Origin: Crithidia expoeki
Taxonomy: Eukaryota; Euglenozoa; Kinetoplastea; Trypanosomatida; Trypanosomatidae
Direction: 5' to 3'
DNA length: 64,000 nucleotides
NCBI GenBank assembly: GCA_900240875.1
Contig: OESE01000218.1
Coordinates: 682,001-746,000 of the forward strand
Of the stretch, positions 28,395-38,342 are shown piece after piece (within the stretch, counting starts at the first letter, position 1; the number at the start of each line of letters is the position of its first letter). Both the position numbers and the translations under genes were made by a program. The notes under the pieces are model-generated. The model worked only from the letters and a program-made list of their open reading frames with translations. It ran no database searches and was not told where the DNA came from.

Positions 28395-30461
28395 TCACAC
28401 GAGAAGCTGTTTGTGCCGCTGTAGCTCTTGGTCGCGCACACTCACCGCCTCCTGCAACGCCAGCAGCTGTTCCGCCTGGTACTGAATGGTGTTTTCCTTC
28501 TTTGTCATGGCCACCAACACACGCTCGTTAATCTGGCTAAGCTCCGCGTGGTGCCGCTGCTCCATCGTCCTTTTCTCCATTTCGTACTCCGACTTCAAAC
28601 GCGTCAGCTCCTGTACCTGCGAGCTCTGCTGCTGCTGCAGTTCCCAGACCTCCGTCACGTGCTGGGTTTCAAACTCGTGCAGCTTCTTCTGCCACTCCTG
28701 GTCCAGTATGCTCATCCGCTTCGCGTACTCAGCGCGGACACGGCTCTCGATGGCGTCGAGGTGCTGCTGAGAGAGATTCGCTACATCCTGCAAGCGCGCC
28801 AGTTCCTCCGCTTTGACCTTGTTCGCCTCCTGCGCAGACGCCAGTTGCGCCTTCACGAGGTCGAGCTCAACCTGCAGTCGCTCCTTCTCCCGTGTCACCT
28901 GTGCGTAGCGCTCACGCAACATTCCGTCACTGCCGCGGGCCGACTCCAACGCCCGCAAGTGCTCCGCTTCAAGTCGCTGCACCACTTTCTGAATCGCGGC
29001 GTCGCGCTCGTTCTCACATCTGCGCCGCAACTCCTCTTCTTTCGCGCGTAGAAAGGCGCGGTTCTCCTCCTGTGCATCCCGCTCGCGGGTTGTGTAGTCG
29101 AGCAGCATCTTCTCCTTCAGCATCTCCATCTTCTCATTTGCAGCGGACGTCACGCGGCGCACTTCACTTGTAACCGCCTCGTGAAATGTTGCCTGCTCCG
29201 TTGTCTGCGCCTGTTGTAGTCGCAACACTTCCTTGCCGAGACGGTCCACCTCAAGCTGCAGGGTGCGCTTCACATCTGCATGGTGGTGCTCGAGCTGCTC
29301 CCGCTTTAGCTTCTCGCTGCGTCGCTCTTCCTCGAGTTGGCGCTCCAGGCGCTCGCTCTCGTCGCGCAGGCGATCGCGCACTGCATCTTGCTCCCGCGCG
29401 AGGGTCTCCGCAGCCTCACGCGCCAGCTTCGCCTTCAACGCCTCGACGGATGCGTCCTTCGCCGCAATAACCTCATCGCGCTGGCGCAGCTCGTTCTCGT
29501 ATTCCTCACGCAGCCGCGCCTTCTCTGCCTTGTGTCTATTCAGTAGCAGCACAATATCCGGCTCGAGGGACTGCAGTGTGGACTCTTTAATCCGCTTCGC
29601 TTCTGCCAAGCGCCACTTCTCGCGGTTTGCCTTTTCCTGCGCGGCCCATTTCGTGCGGAGAGACGAGATGGCCGCAGCGTTCGCTGCTTCCAGTCGTCGT
29701 ATCTCCTCCGCGCGCCGTGCGGACTCCTCGCGCAGCTGCGCTGTCAGCGTTTCCACCTGACGCACCAACTGTTCTTTAATCTTCTCAGCTTTCTCGCTAT
29801 CAACCTTGGCGCGGTGCCGCTCCTTTGCGAGCGCCTTTTGCGCCTCCTCCACCTCCGACTGCACCGCAGCGCGCATCTCCGCTTTGCGCTGTTGTTCTTC
29901 GCTGCGCCACTGCTGCAGACGCGTGCGCAAATCCTCATTGTCACGTAGCAGCTGCTCTTTTTCAAACTGCATTCCCTCAATACGCTTCTTGATGCCGAGA
30001 TAGGTGCTCTGGGCCGACTCTGCGCCGCCGCCGGAGATCCAGGCAAGCGCAGGTGCCGGCATTATAGTTGACCCGCATAAAGAGGATGGTAGTAGTGCAC
30101 CTGCTGGACCCACAGCAGGATCCGCACGAGCAGCAGTTGAATTGCTCTCCTCACCTCCCTTGGAATGCCACCCTTCCGGCAGCGGTGCAATGGAGGAGGA
30201 TGAAGACGGTGAGCACCCTGTGACGTGTTGGAGAGCGGAAGACGTGAGGGGAATAGCGCTAGACGTACTGCCGGTCAAATTCGTCACGTCACGGAAGCTG
30301 TGAAGCCCCTTGTCGTACGCAGTCGGTCCTGTTGCGTTGTCCAGGTAGGAGAGGATATTTGCGACCTTCGCTTCATTCATCTCACGAAGGTCAGAACAAC
30401 AGCTGGCCGAGGTACCCTCAACGGGTGGCGCTGTTGGTGGAAGCAGATTGTTCTGGAGCAT
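28395..30461 (-). CDS. CEP131: CEP131/AZI1-like centriolar coiled-coil protein
   Basis: 688 residues. The first 170 are low complexity, with a short ordered helix at about 30-42 (KVANILSYLD). From about 175 to the end it is nearly continuous coiled coil rich in Glu, Lys, Arg and Gln. The last 200 residues fit my memory of the C-terminal coil of CEP131 (AZI1), a centriolar satellite and basal-body protein needed for cilium building: RERDAAIQKVVQRLEAEH recalls 'RERDRQIELVIHKLEAD', and VLVAMTKKENTIQYQAEQL followed by LQRHKQLL recalls 'VKTALARKEEAVSSL' and 'LEELLEQHR'. Coiled coils align easily, so a reciprocal profile search should settle this. In a flagellate, a basal-body role fits. The ATG at 30461 opens the frame. 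Confidence 0.6.
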   Translation of the reverse strand: MLQNNLLPPTAPPVEGTSASCCSDLREMNEAKVANILSYLDNATGPTAYDKGLHSFRDVTNLTGSTSSAIPLTSSALQHVTGCSPSSSSSIAPLPEGWHSKGGEESNSTAARADPAVGPAGALLPSSLCGSTIMPAPALAWISGGGAESAQSTYLGIKKRIEGMQFEKEQLLRDNEDLRTRLQQWRSEEQQRKAEMRAAVQSEVEEAQKALAKERHRAKVDSEKAEKIKEQLVRQVETLTAQLREESARRAEEIRRLEAANAAAISSLRTKWAAQEKANREKWRLAEAKRIKESTLQSLEPDIVLLLNRHKAEKARLREEYENELRQRDEVIAAKDASVEALKAKLAREAAETLAREQDAVRDRLRDESERLERQLEEERRSEKLKREQLEHHHADVKRTLQLEVDRLGKEVLRLQQAQTTEQATFHEAVTSEVRRVTSAANEKMEMLKEKMLLDYTTRERDAQEENRAFLRAKEEELRRRCENERDAAIQKVVQRLEAEHLRALESARGSDGMLRERYAQVTREKERLQVELDLVKAQLASAQEANKVKAEELARLQDVANLSQQHLDAIESRVRAEYAKRMSILDQEWQKKLHEFETQHVTEVWELQQQQSSQVQELTRLKSEYEMEKRTMEQRHHAELSQINERVLVAMTKKENTIQYQAEQLLALQEAVSVRDQELQRHKQLLV

Positions 30462-31041
30462 CGCTTCTACCCCTTTGTGTGTATGTGCCTGCTTGTATTC
30501 TCTTTGTATGTGAGTAGATGCGTGAGAGTACCGCAGATTACAGTGCTAAGAAAAGGAAAAAAAAAAACTTCCGACCCCAAGGTGTGCGTCTATAACTAAA
30601 ACCGTGTGAGCTTGTATGGATGAAAAGGTAATTCTATTCTGATGCGCCTGTGCGGACGCCGCAGCGTCTAAGTAGTCCTCCTTCTGTGTGTGTAGGTGCG
30701 CACTGAAAACGTTCCTGTCTATGTAGCGGTGCCTAAAGTTAACTTGCGCTTCTGCATTAGGGTGTTGTGTGTAAGGGCAAAACCAAAAGCAAATGTATCT
30801 GAAAAGATGAGTCGAGTTTATTGAGTGCGAAACTGCTTTTATCGTTTACCATAACGAACCTACTTCGTCTCAAGCTCTCTTTACCCGTCTTCTCTTCAAT
30901 TTTGTCCACTTTGCCACGATATCCCTTACACAGCCACAGGACAGTTTTGAGTGCAATTCTAAACAACGACGCTGTTACAAACAAATAACAATAATTGAGA
31001 CTTGTCCGATTAGCGGGATGGCAAAGAAAAGATGGTATGAT
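30462..31041. other. Spacer between CEP131-like gene and PMS1
   Basis: Intergenic sequence with an A10 tract near 30557, which reads as a minus-strand pyrimidine tract upstream of the CEP131-like start. No other feature was seen. Confidence 0.4.
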
Positions 31042-33618
31042 TTACAGCGTAGCACCGCCGAGTTCCCTGTGCAAATCAGCAAGGTTACCCAATAACCGCA
31101 ACGTGGGTCTACCATGCGGACAGTTCCACGGCTGGTCCAGCTCCCCCAGTCGCTCCAAGATCTGCTTCATTTTCCTCATCGTGAGTGCCGTCCCAATCAT
31201 GATGCTGTTGCGACACGCCTTCGTTGCCATGGAGTGCCATACCGCACGGAGCGGGCGGGTGATGGTGTTGTACTGTACCAGCTGCTCCACCAGCTCCATT
31301 ACATCAGACGCGTTCACCACGTCGTACGGCAGCACAGGCAATGAGCAGACGAGCAGCTTTGTGTCATCGCTGCCACGCTGCACCTTGAAGCCGTGGTGCT
31401 GCAAGGATTCCTTGTGTTCCACAGCAAGATTCACTTCATGTGCGTCCATCGCCACAGGGACAGGGATCACCAGCGGCTGCGGCGTTGCGACGTAGTCACG
31501 CATCAGTCGCTCGTAGTTCGCCTTCTCGTCCGAGGCGTGCTGGTCGACTACGAAAATGTCGCCGTTCTTCAGGACAGCGATGATGAAGCCGTGGTTGAAC
31601 TGGCCAATGACCCGCATCTCTTTAAAGGAATTCTTACTGAAGTACTGTGTCAAGTCCGAGTCTGTTTGTGCACCGAGTGTGTGTGTGTTGACCTTTGACG
31701 AACGTCCATGCTTCGCAGCAGCACCGCCGGCACCGTTGATTGGCACAACAGTCGTGCCTCCCTCGTCGTCGTCTTGGTCCCGCGGAAACAAATTCACCTC
31801 CGCCAGCTGAGCGAGATCAGGAAGGATGCAACGGTGACAGACGCCACCGCTGCGCGGACGACCGCCCTCGTCTGACAGCCGCGTGACTTCCACCATGTCT
31901 GTTAGTGTGGCTGAGTTAGAGGTTTCCACATTGGTTGTAGTTGTATCTACCGTATTTTGTTCATAATCCACGTTGTCATTCTCATCACTGTGGACGCCTC
32001 TGCTGCGTGCAAGGGAGGAGCTTGAAGAACGGGAAGAAGTTGACGAAGCCAGTAGTAGATCTGTACTCGATGTGTGTGCATCTAGCTCACGTTCCTCCGC
32101 GACATCGACATACAATAAATTCCCCAGTTTCGGCAGGTCCATCAGCGACGTTGCACCCGCAGAGGCGCCAGCAAGCTGCTTGTTGTCGCCACCGTTGTCA
32201 TTGCTGTTTTGCCCTGTTCCCCGGATGTTTTGCGCAGCGGACTCGTCTACCTTCGGCCGCTTGAAGGTGAACTGTGTAAAAGATGTGGCAGACACTGGTG
32301 TGCGGGTCAGCTTCGTCAGCCCAGTCGCTCGAAGATCTGCCGCCTTTGTTTGCGCGACGCGCTGATCGCGATTTAGCTCTACGGACTGCGAGGCAAGGCT
32401 AAACTCCTGTAATGCGCAGTGGTACACCTCGTCGGCCAGGCGCTCCTCCTGCACAAGAAGCACCTTCCGTTTGTCGGGAGTGAGGTTTACATCGTATTGC
32501 AGCGAGGCGTTGGCTTTTATCTGCAGGAAAAACCCAACATGCAGCCGTTGCGACGCATTCGGCAAGCACTGGGTAAATGCATCGTTGATTGCTTTACTCA
32601 GCCGCGGCAGGTCCACCAGTCGGCCATCGAGGGCGAAGACTTGGTGATCGCTGCTCAGCCGGCCGCCGCCGTCCACTTTAGAGGCAAAGCCCGTCACCTC
32701 GCCAAACGAAAGAGGCCAATGGACGCGCTGCATGTGTGACACGCACAGTCCACCGTAAGCCTCCGTCACACTGCGGATTGGGTCGCCAGAACCGGTGAGT
32801 GACACCAGCGTGCTGACGGCAGACGTGGGTGACTCCTGGTGCGTCATGAGCAGGCGGATGTGTGGGTGTGAGACGGCGTACTGCTTCACTGTGCTTGTCA
32901 TCTTGCTCATCTGACGCCGGCAATTCTTTTTGTACTCGCGGTGGCGCACAGGAAGGTGTTCGAAGAGGCGTCGCGCAGTAACGGTGGTACCGCACTCATC
33001 TCGCAGCCGTGTGACTTCTAAAGAGGAGTGGTGTGCGTTACGGTCGTAGGCAACGTGAATTGTGAAGGGAGAAGTCTCGGTGGTGCGTGTATCCACCGTC
33101 ACGTCGCTCACGTGCGCCAGGGAGTGCAAAGCTTCGCCTCGGAAGCCAAGCGATGGGTCGCGAGCGTCATCCTCTTGGAAGGCATCAGCGCTGCTGTAAT
33201 TCATGTAGTTATCCGGCTCAGCTTTGCATGAGATGGAGCTGCTGCTGCTGCCGTGCTGTTGATGCTGCTGAAGCAAACTCGATGTCCGCGAGGAGGGAAA
33301 GGATGAAAAAGCCACACCGTCGCTCTCGCCGGCTGCGTTGTGGTGCTTCGTCGATACGCGGCTCGACAACAACGGGGTACTGGCCCCATCACGCAGCTTG
33401 CCAGTATCGACATCAAAAATTGGCCCCATGTTAATGCCGGTTCCGTCGTCCTCTACGCTGATCTCGTCCAGGCCGTAGCTCACCAGGCGGATTCTCACAG
33501 TGTGGGCGTGCGCGTCGAGGGCGTTCTCCAGCAACTCCTTGACGACGCTGGTGAGGTCAGTGATGACCTGACCAGCGGATATCTTACGCGCACTGGAGCC
33601 ATCAAGCCGAGTGATCAT
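31042..33618 (-). CDS. PMS1: DNA mismatch repair protein PMS1 (MutL homologue)
   Basis: 858 residues. The partner of MLH1 in MutL-alpha, which nicks DNA after MutS homologues find a mismatch; it acts in the nucleus. The GHKL ATPase motifs are intact: ELLENALDAHA (28-38), DDGTGI (57-62) and LGFRGEAL (157-164). The C-terminal endonuclease metal motif DQHA-x2-E-x4-E starts at D692; ACRNSI (about 801) and CPHGRPT (about 833) complete the zinc-site region of PMS2-type proteins. The middle (about 440-660) is a disordered Ser/Asp/Thr-rich linker, normal for MutL. Unusually, about 95 residues separate the second and third ATPase motifs, with a Ser/Gln/His-rich insertion in the ATP-lid area. The ATG at 33618 starts directly before the conserved N-terminus. 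Confidence 0.95.
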   Translation of the reverse strand: MITRLDGSSARKISAGQVITDLTSVVKELLENALDAHAHTVRIRLVSYGLDEISVEDDGTGINMGPIFDVDTGKLRDGASTPLLSSRVSTKHHNAAGESDGVAFSSFPSSRTSSLLQQHQQHGSSSSSISCKAEPDNYMNYSSADAFQEDDARDPSLGFRGEALHSLAHVSDVTVDTRTTETSPFTIHVAYDRNAHHSSLEVTRLRDECGTTVTARRLFEHLPVRHREYKKNCRRQMSKMTSTVKQYAVSHPHIRLLMTHQESPTSAVSTLVSLTGSGDPIRSVTEAYGGLCVSHMQRVHWPLSFGEVTGFASKVDGGGRLSSDHQVFALDGRLVDLPRLSKAINDAFTQCLPNASQRLHVGFFLQIKANASLQYDVNLTPDKRKVLLVQEERLADEVYHCALQEFSLASQSVELNRDQRVAQTKAADLRATGLTKLTRTPVSATSFTQFTFKRPKVDESAAQNIRGTGQNSNDNGGDNKQLAGASAGATSLMDLPKLGNLLYVDVAEERELDAHTSSTDLLLASSTSSRSSSSSLARSRGVHSDENDNVDYEQNTVDTTTTNVETSNSATLTDMVEVTRLSDEGGRPRSGGVCHRCILPDLAQLAEVNLFPRDQDDDEGGTTVVPINGAGGAAAKHGRSSKVNTHTLGAQTDSDLTQYFSKNSFKEMRVIGQFNHGFIIAVLKNGDIFVVDQHASDEKANYERLMRDYVATPQPLVIPVPVAMDAHEVNLAVEHKESLQHHGFKVQRGSDDTKLLVCSLPVLPYDVVNASDVMELVEQLVQYNTITRPLRAVWHSMATKACRNSIMIGTALTMRKMKQILERLGELDQPWNCPHGRPTLRLLGNLADLHRELGGATL

Positions 33619-34364
33619 GTGGGGCAGGTAGACACTAAAGGGAAATGAAGCCGGTAGCTGTGCTGTGTCTCGGCGTGCGGAACCTCGATCTATGATTTGC
33701 CTCTATTACTCTGGGAAAGGTCTTGTTGTATTTTCCAGAGATTACTGTAAGGTTCGCTTCTATCTGTTTAACGTTCTTAATGGTGGCATCGCATTGATAA
33801 TTGAGCACTTCGGTAGGATCCGTGCTTCTGGAGGGTATACTTAGTACGGCCAGTTAATGATTGCATTATGATCACAATGTGTGAATCCCCATCCCCAGAA
33901 TTTAAAGGATAGAAGAATCAAACAATGATAGAGTAAGAGAAAATTGCACGCGGGGCCAAAGAAAAAGACCAGGATATATGTTTTCAACCGAAGCAGAAAA
34001 TCCTTGAGCGACACAAGCAGGCCACCGAGGAAAATCTGCACTTTACTCTGTGCGACAGAAGATCATTTTTTTTTTTTGAACTGCAGAACAACGACTGAGG
34101 AAGAAACCGCCTTTCTTCTAAATCCCCTTCAGCATTGCGCTCAACACCTTCGCAACCATAAGAAGAAAGCTGCAGGCTTACGCCGGAATGACTCCTTTCA
34201 TCGTCTTACCTTTTTTCCTTTTTTCGATTGTATTGAATCAGGTCGGGGAAAAATAAAACAATAACAATTTTTCTCGCGCATGTGTTTCTGATCGGAGAGA
34301 CATCACACGCATGCCGATGACACGCAGGAGAAAAAACGCGGAAAAGAACCGTATATTTATCTGC
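33619..34364. other. Spacer between PMS1 and ribosomal protein L26
   Basis: A/T-rich intergenic sequence; a plus-strand T12 run lies near 34067. No RNA gene or repeat was seen. Confidence 0.4.
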
Positions 34365-34796
34365 TTAGTCCATCTGTTGCATGGCCTTGTCCGCGGCGGA
34401 GATCTTGCCCTTGCCCTTGTCGCTCTTGGTGGAGCGGTCCTTGCGCTCAAGGATCGCCTTGCGGTGGTGCGACAGCTTCAGCTTCGTGATCTCGACGTTG
34501 GAGGGGTGGATGCCGACAGGAACGGTGGAGCCGTTCGCCTTCTCGCGATTGACCTTGTCGATGTGAATGACCCACTTGAGGCGGTAGCACGCCGTCACCT
34601 TACCCTCGCGACCTTTAAAGGTGCCGCGCTTCACGATGACCTCGTCGTCCTTGCGCACCGGCATGGCGCGGACGTTGTACTTGGCGCGCAGCTCCTTCGA
34701 AAGTGGGGCGCTCATCAGGATGCGGCGCACGTGGCTCGGCGCCTGGAAGTGAGCGCGACGGGCCTTACGGCGGGAACCACACTTGATGCTGACCAT
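34365..34796 (-). CDS. RPL26: 60S ribosomal protein L26 (uL24)
   Basis: 143 residues, the usual eukaryotic length. The protein sits near the exit tunnel of the large subunit. The KOW motif is clear around residues 49-76 ([21 protein letters not shown]), and the basic N-terminus ([18 protein letters not shown]) is typical of eukaryotic L26. A Lys/Ala-rich C-terminal tail follows. The ATG at 34796 lies 19 bases after an AG that follows a T13 tract. Codon choice is strongly biased to G/C-ending codons, as expected for a highly translated ribosomal protein gene. Confidence 0.97.
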   Translation of the reverse strand: MVSIKCGSRRKARRAHFQAPSHVRRILMSAPLSKELRAKYNVRAMPVRKDDEVIVKRGTFKGREGKVTACYRLKWVIHIDKVNREKANGSTVPVGIHPSNVEITKLKLSHHRKAILERKDRSTKSDKGKGKISAADKAMQQMD

Positions 34797-35496
34797 CTTC
34801 GTAAAGGAAGAAACACTGTACGTGGGGGCGATGTTGAATTAAAAAAAAAAAAACGGCAGAGTGTTGTTGTCGATACGAACAACAACACGAGTCAAAGTAC
34901 AAAAAAGGGGTGTGGAGAGAAAGGGTGGTAATGCAAGCGGAGAGAGAATACTAAATCCAACTGCGCTGTTAAACCACTTCAAAACATCACGAATTCGTAA
35001 GAAAAAAGCTCTTAAAAAAGGGTTAATCAATTGAGCTTTTCTTTTACCTTTCTGCAATAACTTTGCCGAGCGGAGCGGCAATCTTCCCTCCCCTCTTTCC
35101 CGATAAAACCCCCGTTTATCTTAGGGATTAACAATGCCCCTTTGCTGTTGTTCTTTTTTGACTAGTTCCTCTCTCGCTTCTGTCAGCAACGCGTTTTCCG
35201 GAGTTATTGTTTTGTAGTTATTATCTAGTCTAGAAGGCGCGACATGAAGAGATGAAACAGCGGCAAAGGAGAAAGACACGGAAAGCACAACAAAGTGTTT
35301 TATCTAAAGTAATAATCAACTGAAAAAGCAGTGAAAATCCAATGGGGAAAAAACTAAAACGGCGCGCGCAACACAACCAACTCACGGCAAAAGTGAATGC
35401 AAGTGCTTTTAAACGAAAGCCGTCTTTCGCCCTGGGGAACTTGCAACAACCGATGAAGGAGAGCTGGACAAACTCTTGTTCCTCTTAGATAGCGAT
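34797..35496. other. Spacer upstream of RPL26
   Basis: Beyond the splice signals of RPL26 this stretch is plain A/T-rich sequence that should hold the 3' UTR of the four-TM gene. No other feature was seen. Confidence 0.4.
34816..34854 (-). promoter_or_regulatory. Probable trans-splice acceptor of RPL26
   Basis: On the minus strand a run of about thirteen T (plus-strand A run 34841-34853) is followed by its first AG at 34816-34817, 19 bases before the start codon. The long uninterrupted T tract suits a highly expressed gene. Confidence 0.6.
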
Positions 35497-36405
35497 CTAA
35501 ATGCGGAATGGCACACCTTGAAAATCTGTGTTCTCGCCCCTGCGTCCGTAGTACCCGAGCCGCGGTTGCTCCTCTACGTCATCGAACCGCGCGGACTGCA
35601 GCGCGTAATGCGGGGGCAGTGCAGCTGTCGTCGCCGACAGACCGTAGTACGCGTTACCGCGGCTGCCTGAGTCTGGCCGGGCGGGGGTATTGTACATGCC
35701 GCCGCCGTCGCCGTCGTCGCTAGAAAGCCCTGCGTTGCGATTCAGCAAGATTGTGTCCCCAACACCGCCCACCCCGTTCATCTCCGACGTGAAGGCGCGA
35801 TCGGTCACGTTGCCGTTGCGCGGGCCGGCAGTGCTGCTGTTGCGCACGCCGGCTAGGTGGTGGTTGTACTCAAGCTCGTCGAGGTCGCGGCGAGCGACAC
35901 CGGAGAGGGCCGGGTAGTTCGCCCCCAACCGCGCCGCGCTCGGCAGGCGAAACTTAATGACGCGCACCATGAAGAAGAACCACACCCGCAGCAGTGAGTA
36001 GCAAAATGAGATGCAGGTGAGGACGTAGGTGAAGGCCTGAATCGCTGCAGCAAAGCGGAGCTGCCAAACGATGGTCGTCTCCACCACAAACATGGGGACG
36101 TCGCAAAAGATAACGTTCACGATGACACCGTAGACGCGCCGTCGCTTCGCGATCTCCTCCGGCTCAGGGAAGCGCCACGCCCACATGTAGAACACAGAGG
36201 CACCCAAAAAATAGAAGACGCAGCACACAATGGTCATAGACAAATAGGCGTATTTCACGCCTGCAGCCACATAAGCGTTCTCCTGCCGCACCCACGCAAG
36301 GTAGTTTACCACGCTGAAGAGGGCGTGCAAGAAGTGAATTGCAAAGGTGAAGAGTGTCACGCAGCGGCAGCAGCCGCCCAGCCGCTCGATGATGTGGAAA
36401 TCCAT
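35497..36405 (-). CDS. Four-TM membrane protein of unknown function
   Basis: 302 residues. Four hydrophobic segments are visible at about 14-38, 52-76, 92-115 and 118-145, with short loops, followed by a polar C-terminal tail of about 150 residues rich in Gly, Asn, Asp and Tyr and probably disordered. The topology resembles small tetraspan proteins (MARVEL/tetraspanin-like), but no family signature is evident: the CCG-type tetraspanin loop is absent, although a GGCCRC cluster precedes TM1. The ATG at 36405 (MDFHII) is preferred; the frame extends 33 codons further to a TTG through T-rich sequence that is probably the splice pyrimidine tract. Confidence 0.75.
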   Translation of the reverse strand: MDFHIIERLGGCCRCVTLFTFAIHFLHALFSVVNYLAWVRQENAYVAAGVKYAYLSMTIVCCVFYFLGASVFYMWAWRFPEPEEIAKRRRVYGVIVNVIFCDVPMFVVETTIVWQLRFAAAIQAFTYVLTCISFCYSLLRVWFFFMVRVIKFRLPSAARLGANYPALSGVARRDLDELEYNHHLAGVRNSSTAGPRNGNVTDRAFTSEMNGVGGVGDTILLNRNAGLSSDDGDGGGMYNTPARPDSGSRGNAYYGLSATTAALPPHYALQSARFDDVEEQPRLGYYGRRGENTDFQGVPFRI

Positions 36406-37064
36406 CGCCAGACCAAAAGTATGGAATCTACACTCTAATTGTGTAAGGTCGAAAAACAAAAAAAAAGGGCCGCGAAAAAAGCAAGCCGCAAGTGAGGTGA
36501 ACAAACGACAAAGAGAATTAATCTAAGCGCTTCAAAACTCGCTCGTTTTAGCGGCTCCTGAGCCTCTGAAAAAGAGCAAGAGAACTGAGAAGAGCCAATA
36601 AAGCGACAACTCTAGAAGCGAATACAAGTAACGAAACCTCAGCGGTTTTGTTTGCTGCTTTACCAGCTGCGATGACTAAAATCGTTGTCACACCCATTTA
36701 CGGGAGAGGAAGAAGAAAGTAGGGAGCAAGAAATAAGAGATCATCAGAACACTCTTGTCCGAAATGAAAGAGCATAGAGTTAATTGCGCATTCGAGCGGA
36801 GGCTATTCTAAACGGCCCTTCAATTAGCCCGGGACAGCTTTATTCAAGCGCGCCTAAACAGCTTTGAAGGACTTGAATTGGCTAGTATGTAAAAACTGCC
36901 TTTCAAGTTTATTCTGTGTTCCGTTCCTGCCTACGGTCAGTTGTGTTATATGGTTATTTGTAACGACCTCTTTCTGTTTGTTCTATGAGCAACACAACAT
37001 ACTTCGCACCACTGTAAATAGCAGCACATCAAAACCGTATTCCCTGAAGGCGACAAATCAACTT
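36406..37064. other. Spacer between four-TM gene and LRR gene
   Basis: Intergenic sequence with an A9 tract at about 36457-36466 (minus-strand pyrimidine tract) just upstream of the four-TM gene start. No other feature was seen. Confidence 0.4.
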
Positions 37065-38342
37065 TTATTTCAGATTCGCCACACCCGCCTTTACTTTCGT
37101 TGCCAGCAGCGACGCGTGCACCTGCTCGAATGACTCTTCCACAGCGGCGATCGGCACCCGCAGTAGGCGCTCCTCCTCCCGCAACTGCACCATTTCGTCC
37201 TGCAGCTTCTCCAGCTCCGCCCCCTGTTGATCAATCACCAGCGCTGTGCTTTTGACATTCTCCGCGAGCAGCGCGCGCTCCTGCCGCGCCTTGCCCTCCG
37301 CATCCTGTGCGGCGAGCAGCAGACGACGTAGCTCATTCACTTTAGCCTGCATCAGTCGAATCTCGAGCGCTGGTCGCATCGCGGAGGCGTCGCGGCTGGT
37401 GGAGAGGTTGGACTTGTCCGCTGCGCTCACGCCGGTCTTTTCCTTTCCTTCACGTGTGTCTCTTTTCTTGCTCGATGAGGACCTCCCCTGCTTTATCGCC
37501 TCTGGGGCCCGGCGCCCGCTCTTGAGCATGCGGTTCTCCGGCGCCTGCGAAAGCGCCACGCCGTTCAAGTGCGAGAGACGAGGTACAACGCTGTTCAAAA
37601 TCCCTACCAAACGCTGTTGCTGCTCCTGCCGCCGTCCCGTTGACACCTCATCAACAGAGCTATTACTTTTTCGACTAGTGTCATCGCTCTGAGATCGAGA
37701 GCCATACTCGGTGCTATCCCACAGTGGATTGCCGCGCAAGTCGAGAAAGCGAAGGGACAATAGCGGTCGCAACGACTGCAGTGCATCGCTACTCTCTAGT
37801 GCGTTCTGAGCCACGTTCAGCTTCACCAGATGAAGAAGGGTGCTGAAAGATGTCAAGGACTCGATGGCGTTGCTTTCCACGTTCAGCCGCGTCAACGTTA
37901 CTGGCAGGCCACGCAGAGCGGAGGCGGAAAGCTGATTGTGGCTCACATCTAGCTCCTGCAATTGTGGGGTGGAATCTACCAGTTGGACTAGCTGCGCCAG
38001 ACGATTGTGGCAGAGATTTAGCTTCAGCAGCGTCGACGGCAGCGCGTGGGTGTGCAGCTGGGCAAGTTCGTTATGCGAAAGATCCAGCACCGCCAGACCA
38101 CGCAGCGTCTCACCACCGGTGAAGATGTGAAGGGAGTTGAAGGACAAGTTGAGATGACGGATAAGAGGGAGGGCGGTGGCAGCGGCGGAGGGCGCGGCGG
38201 CGGCGAGGTTCAGTGCGTCCTCGACGGACGTTGCAGAGGCGCCGGAAGTGCGTTGGGTGTGTTGGCTGGTCTTCAGCAGACTCAGTCTGGCCTGGGCTGC
38301 ATCGAAGGAAAAGAGTCCGCGATTTGAAAGATTTAAATCCAT
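37065..38342 (-). CDS. Leucine-rich repeat and coiled-coil protein
   Basis: 425 residues. About six LRRs occupy residues 60-215; LNLSFNSL, LDLSHNEL, LNLCHNRL, LDVSHNQL, LNVESNAI and LNVAQNAL are successive repeat cores, capped by LRFLDLRGNPLW. A polar Ser/Lys-rich linker (about 216-310) leads to a coiled coil (about 315-405). This combination is common among trypanosomatid axonemal and basal-body proteins, where LRRs act as protein-binding scaffolds, but no specific orthologue is recognised. The ATG at 38342 (MDLNLSNRGL) starts close to a first degenerate repeat. Confidence 0.8.
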   Translation of the reverse strand: MDLNLSNRGLFSFDAAQARLSLLKTSQHTQRTSGASATSVEDALNLAAAAPSAAATALPLIRHLNLSFNSLHIFTGGETLRGLAVLDLSHNELAQLHTHALPSTLLKLNLCHNRLAQLVQLVDSTPQLQELDVSHNQLSASALRGLPVTLTRLNVESNAIESLTSFSTLLHLVKLNVAQNALESSDALQSLRPLLSLRFLDLRGNPLWDSTEYGSRSQSDDTSRKSNSSVDEVSTGRRQEQQQRLVGILNSVVPRLSHLNGVALSQAPENRMLKSGRRAPEAIKQGRSSSSKKRDTREGKEKTGVSAADKSNLSTSRDASAMRPALEIRLMQAKVNELRRLLLAAQDAEGKARQERALLAENVKSTALVIDQQGAELEKLQDEMVQLREEERLLRVPIAAVEESFEQVHASLLATKVKAGVANLK

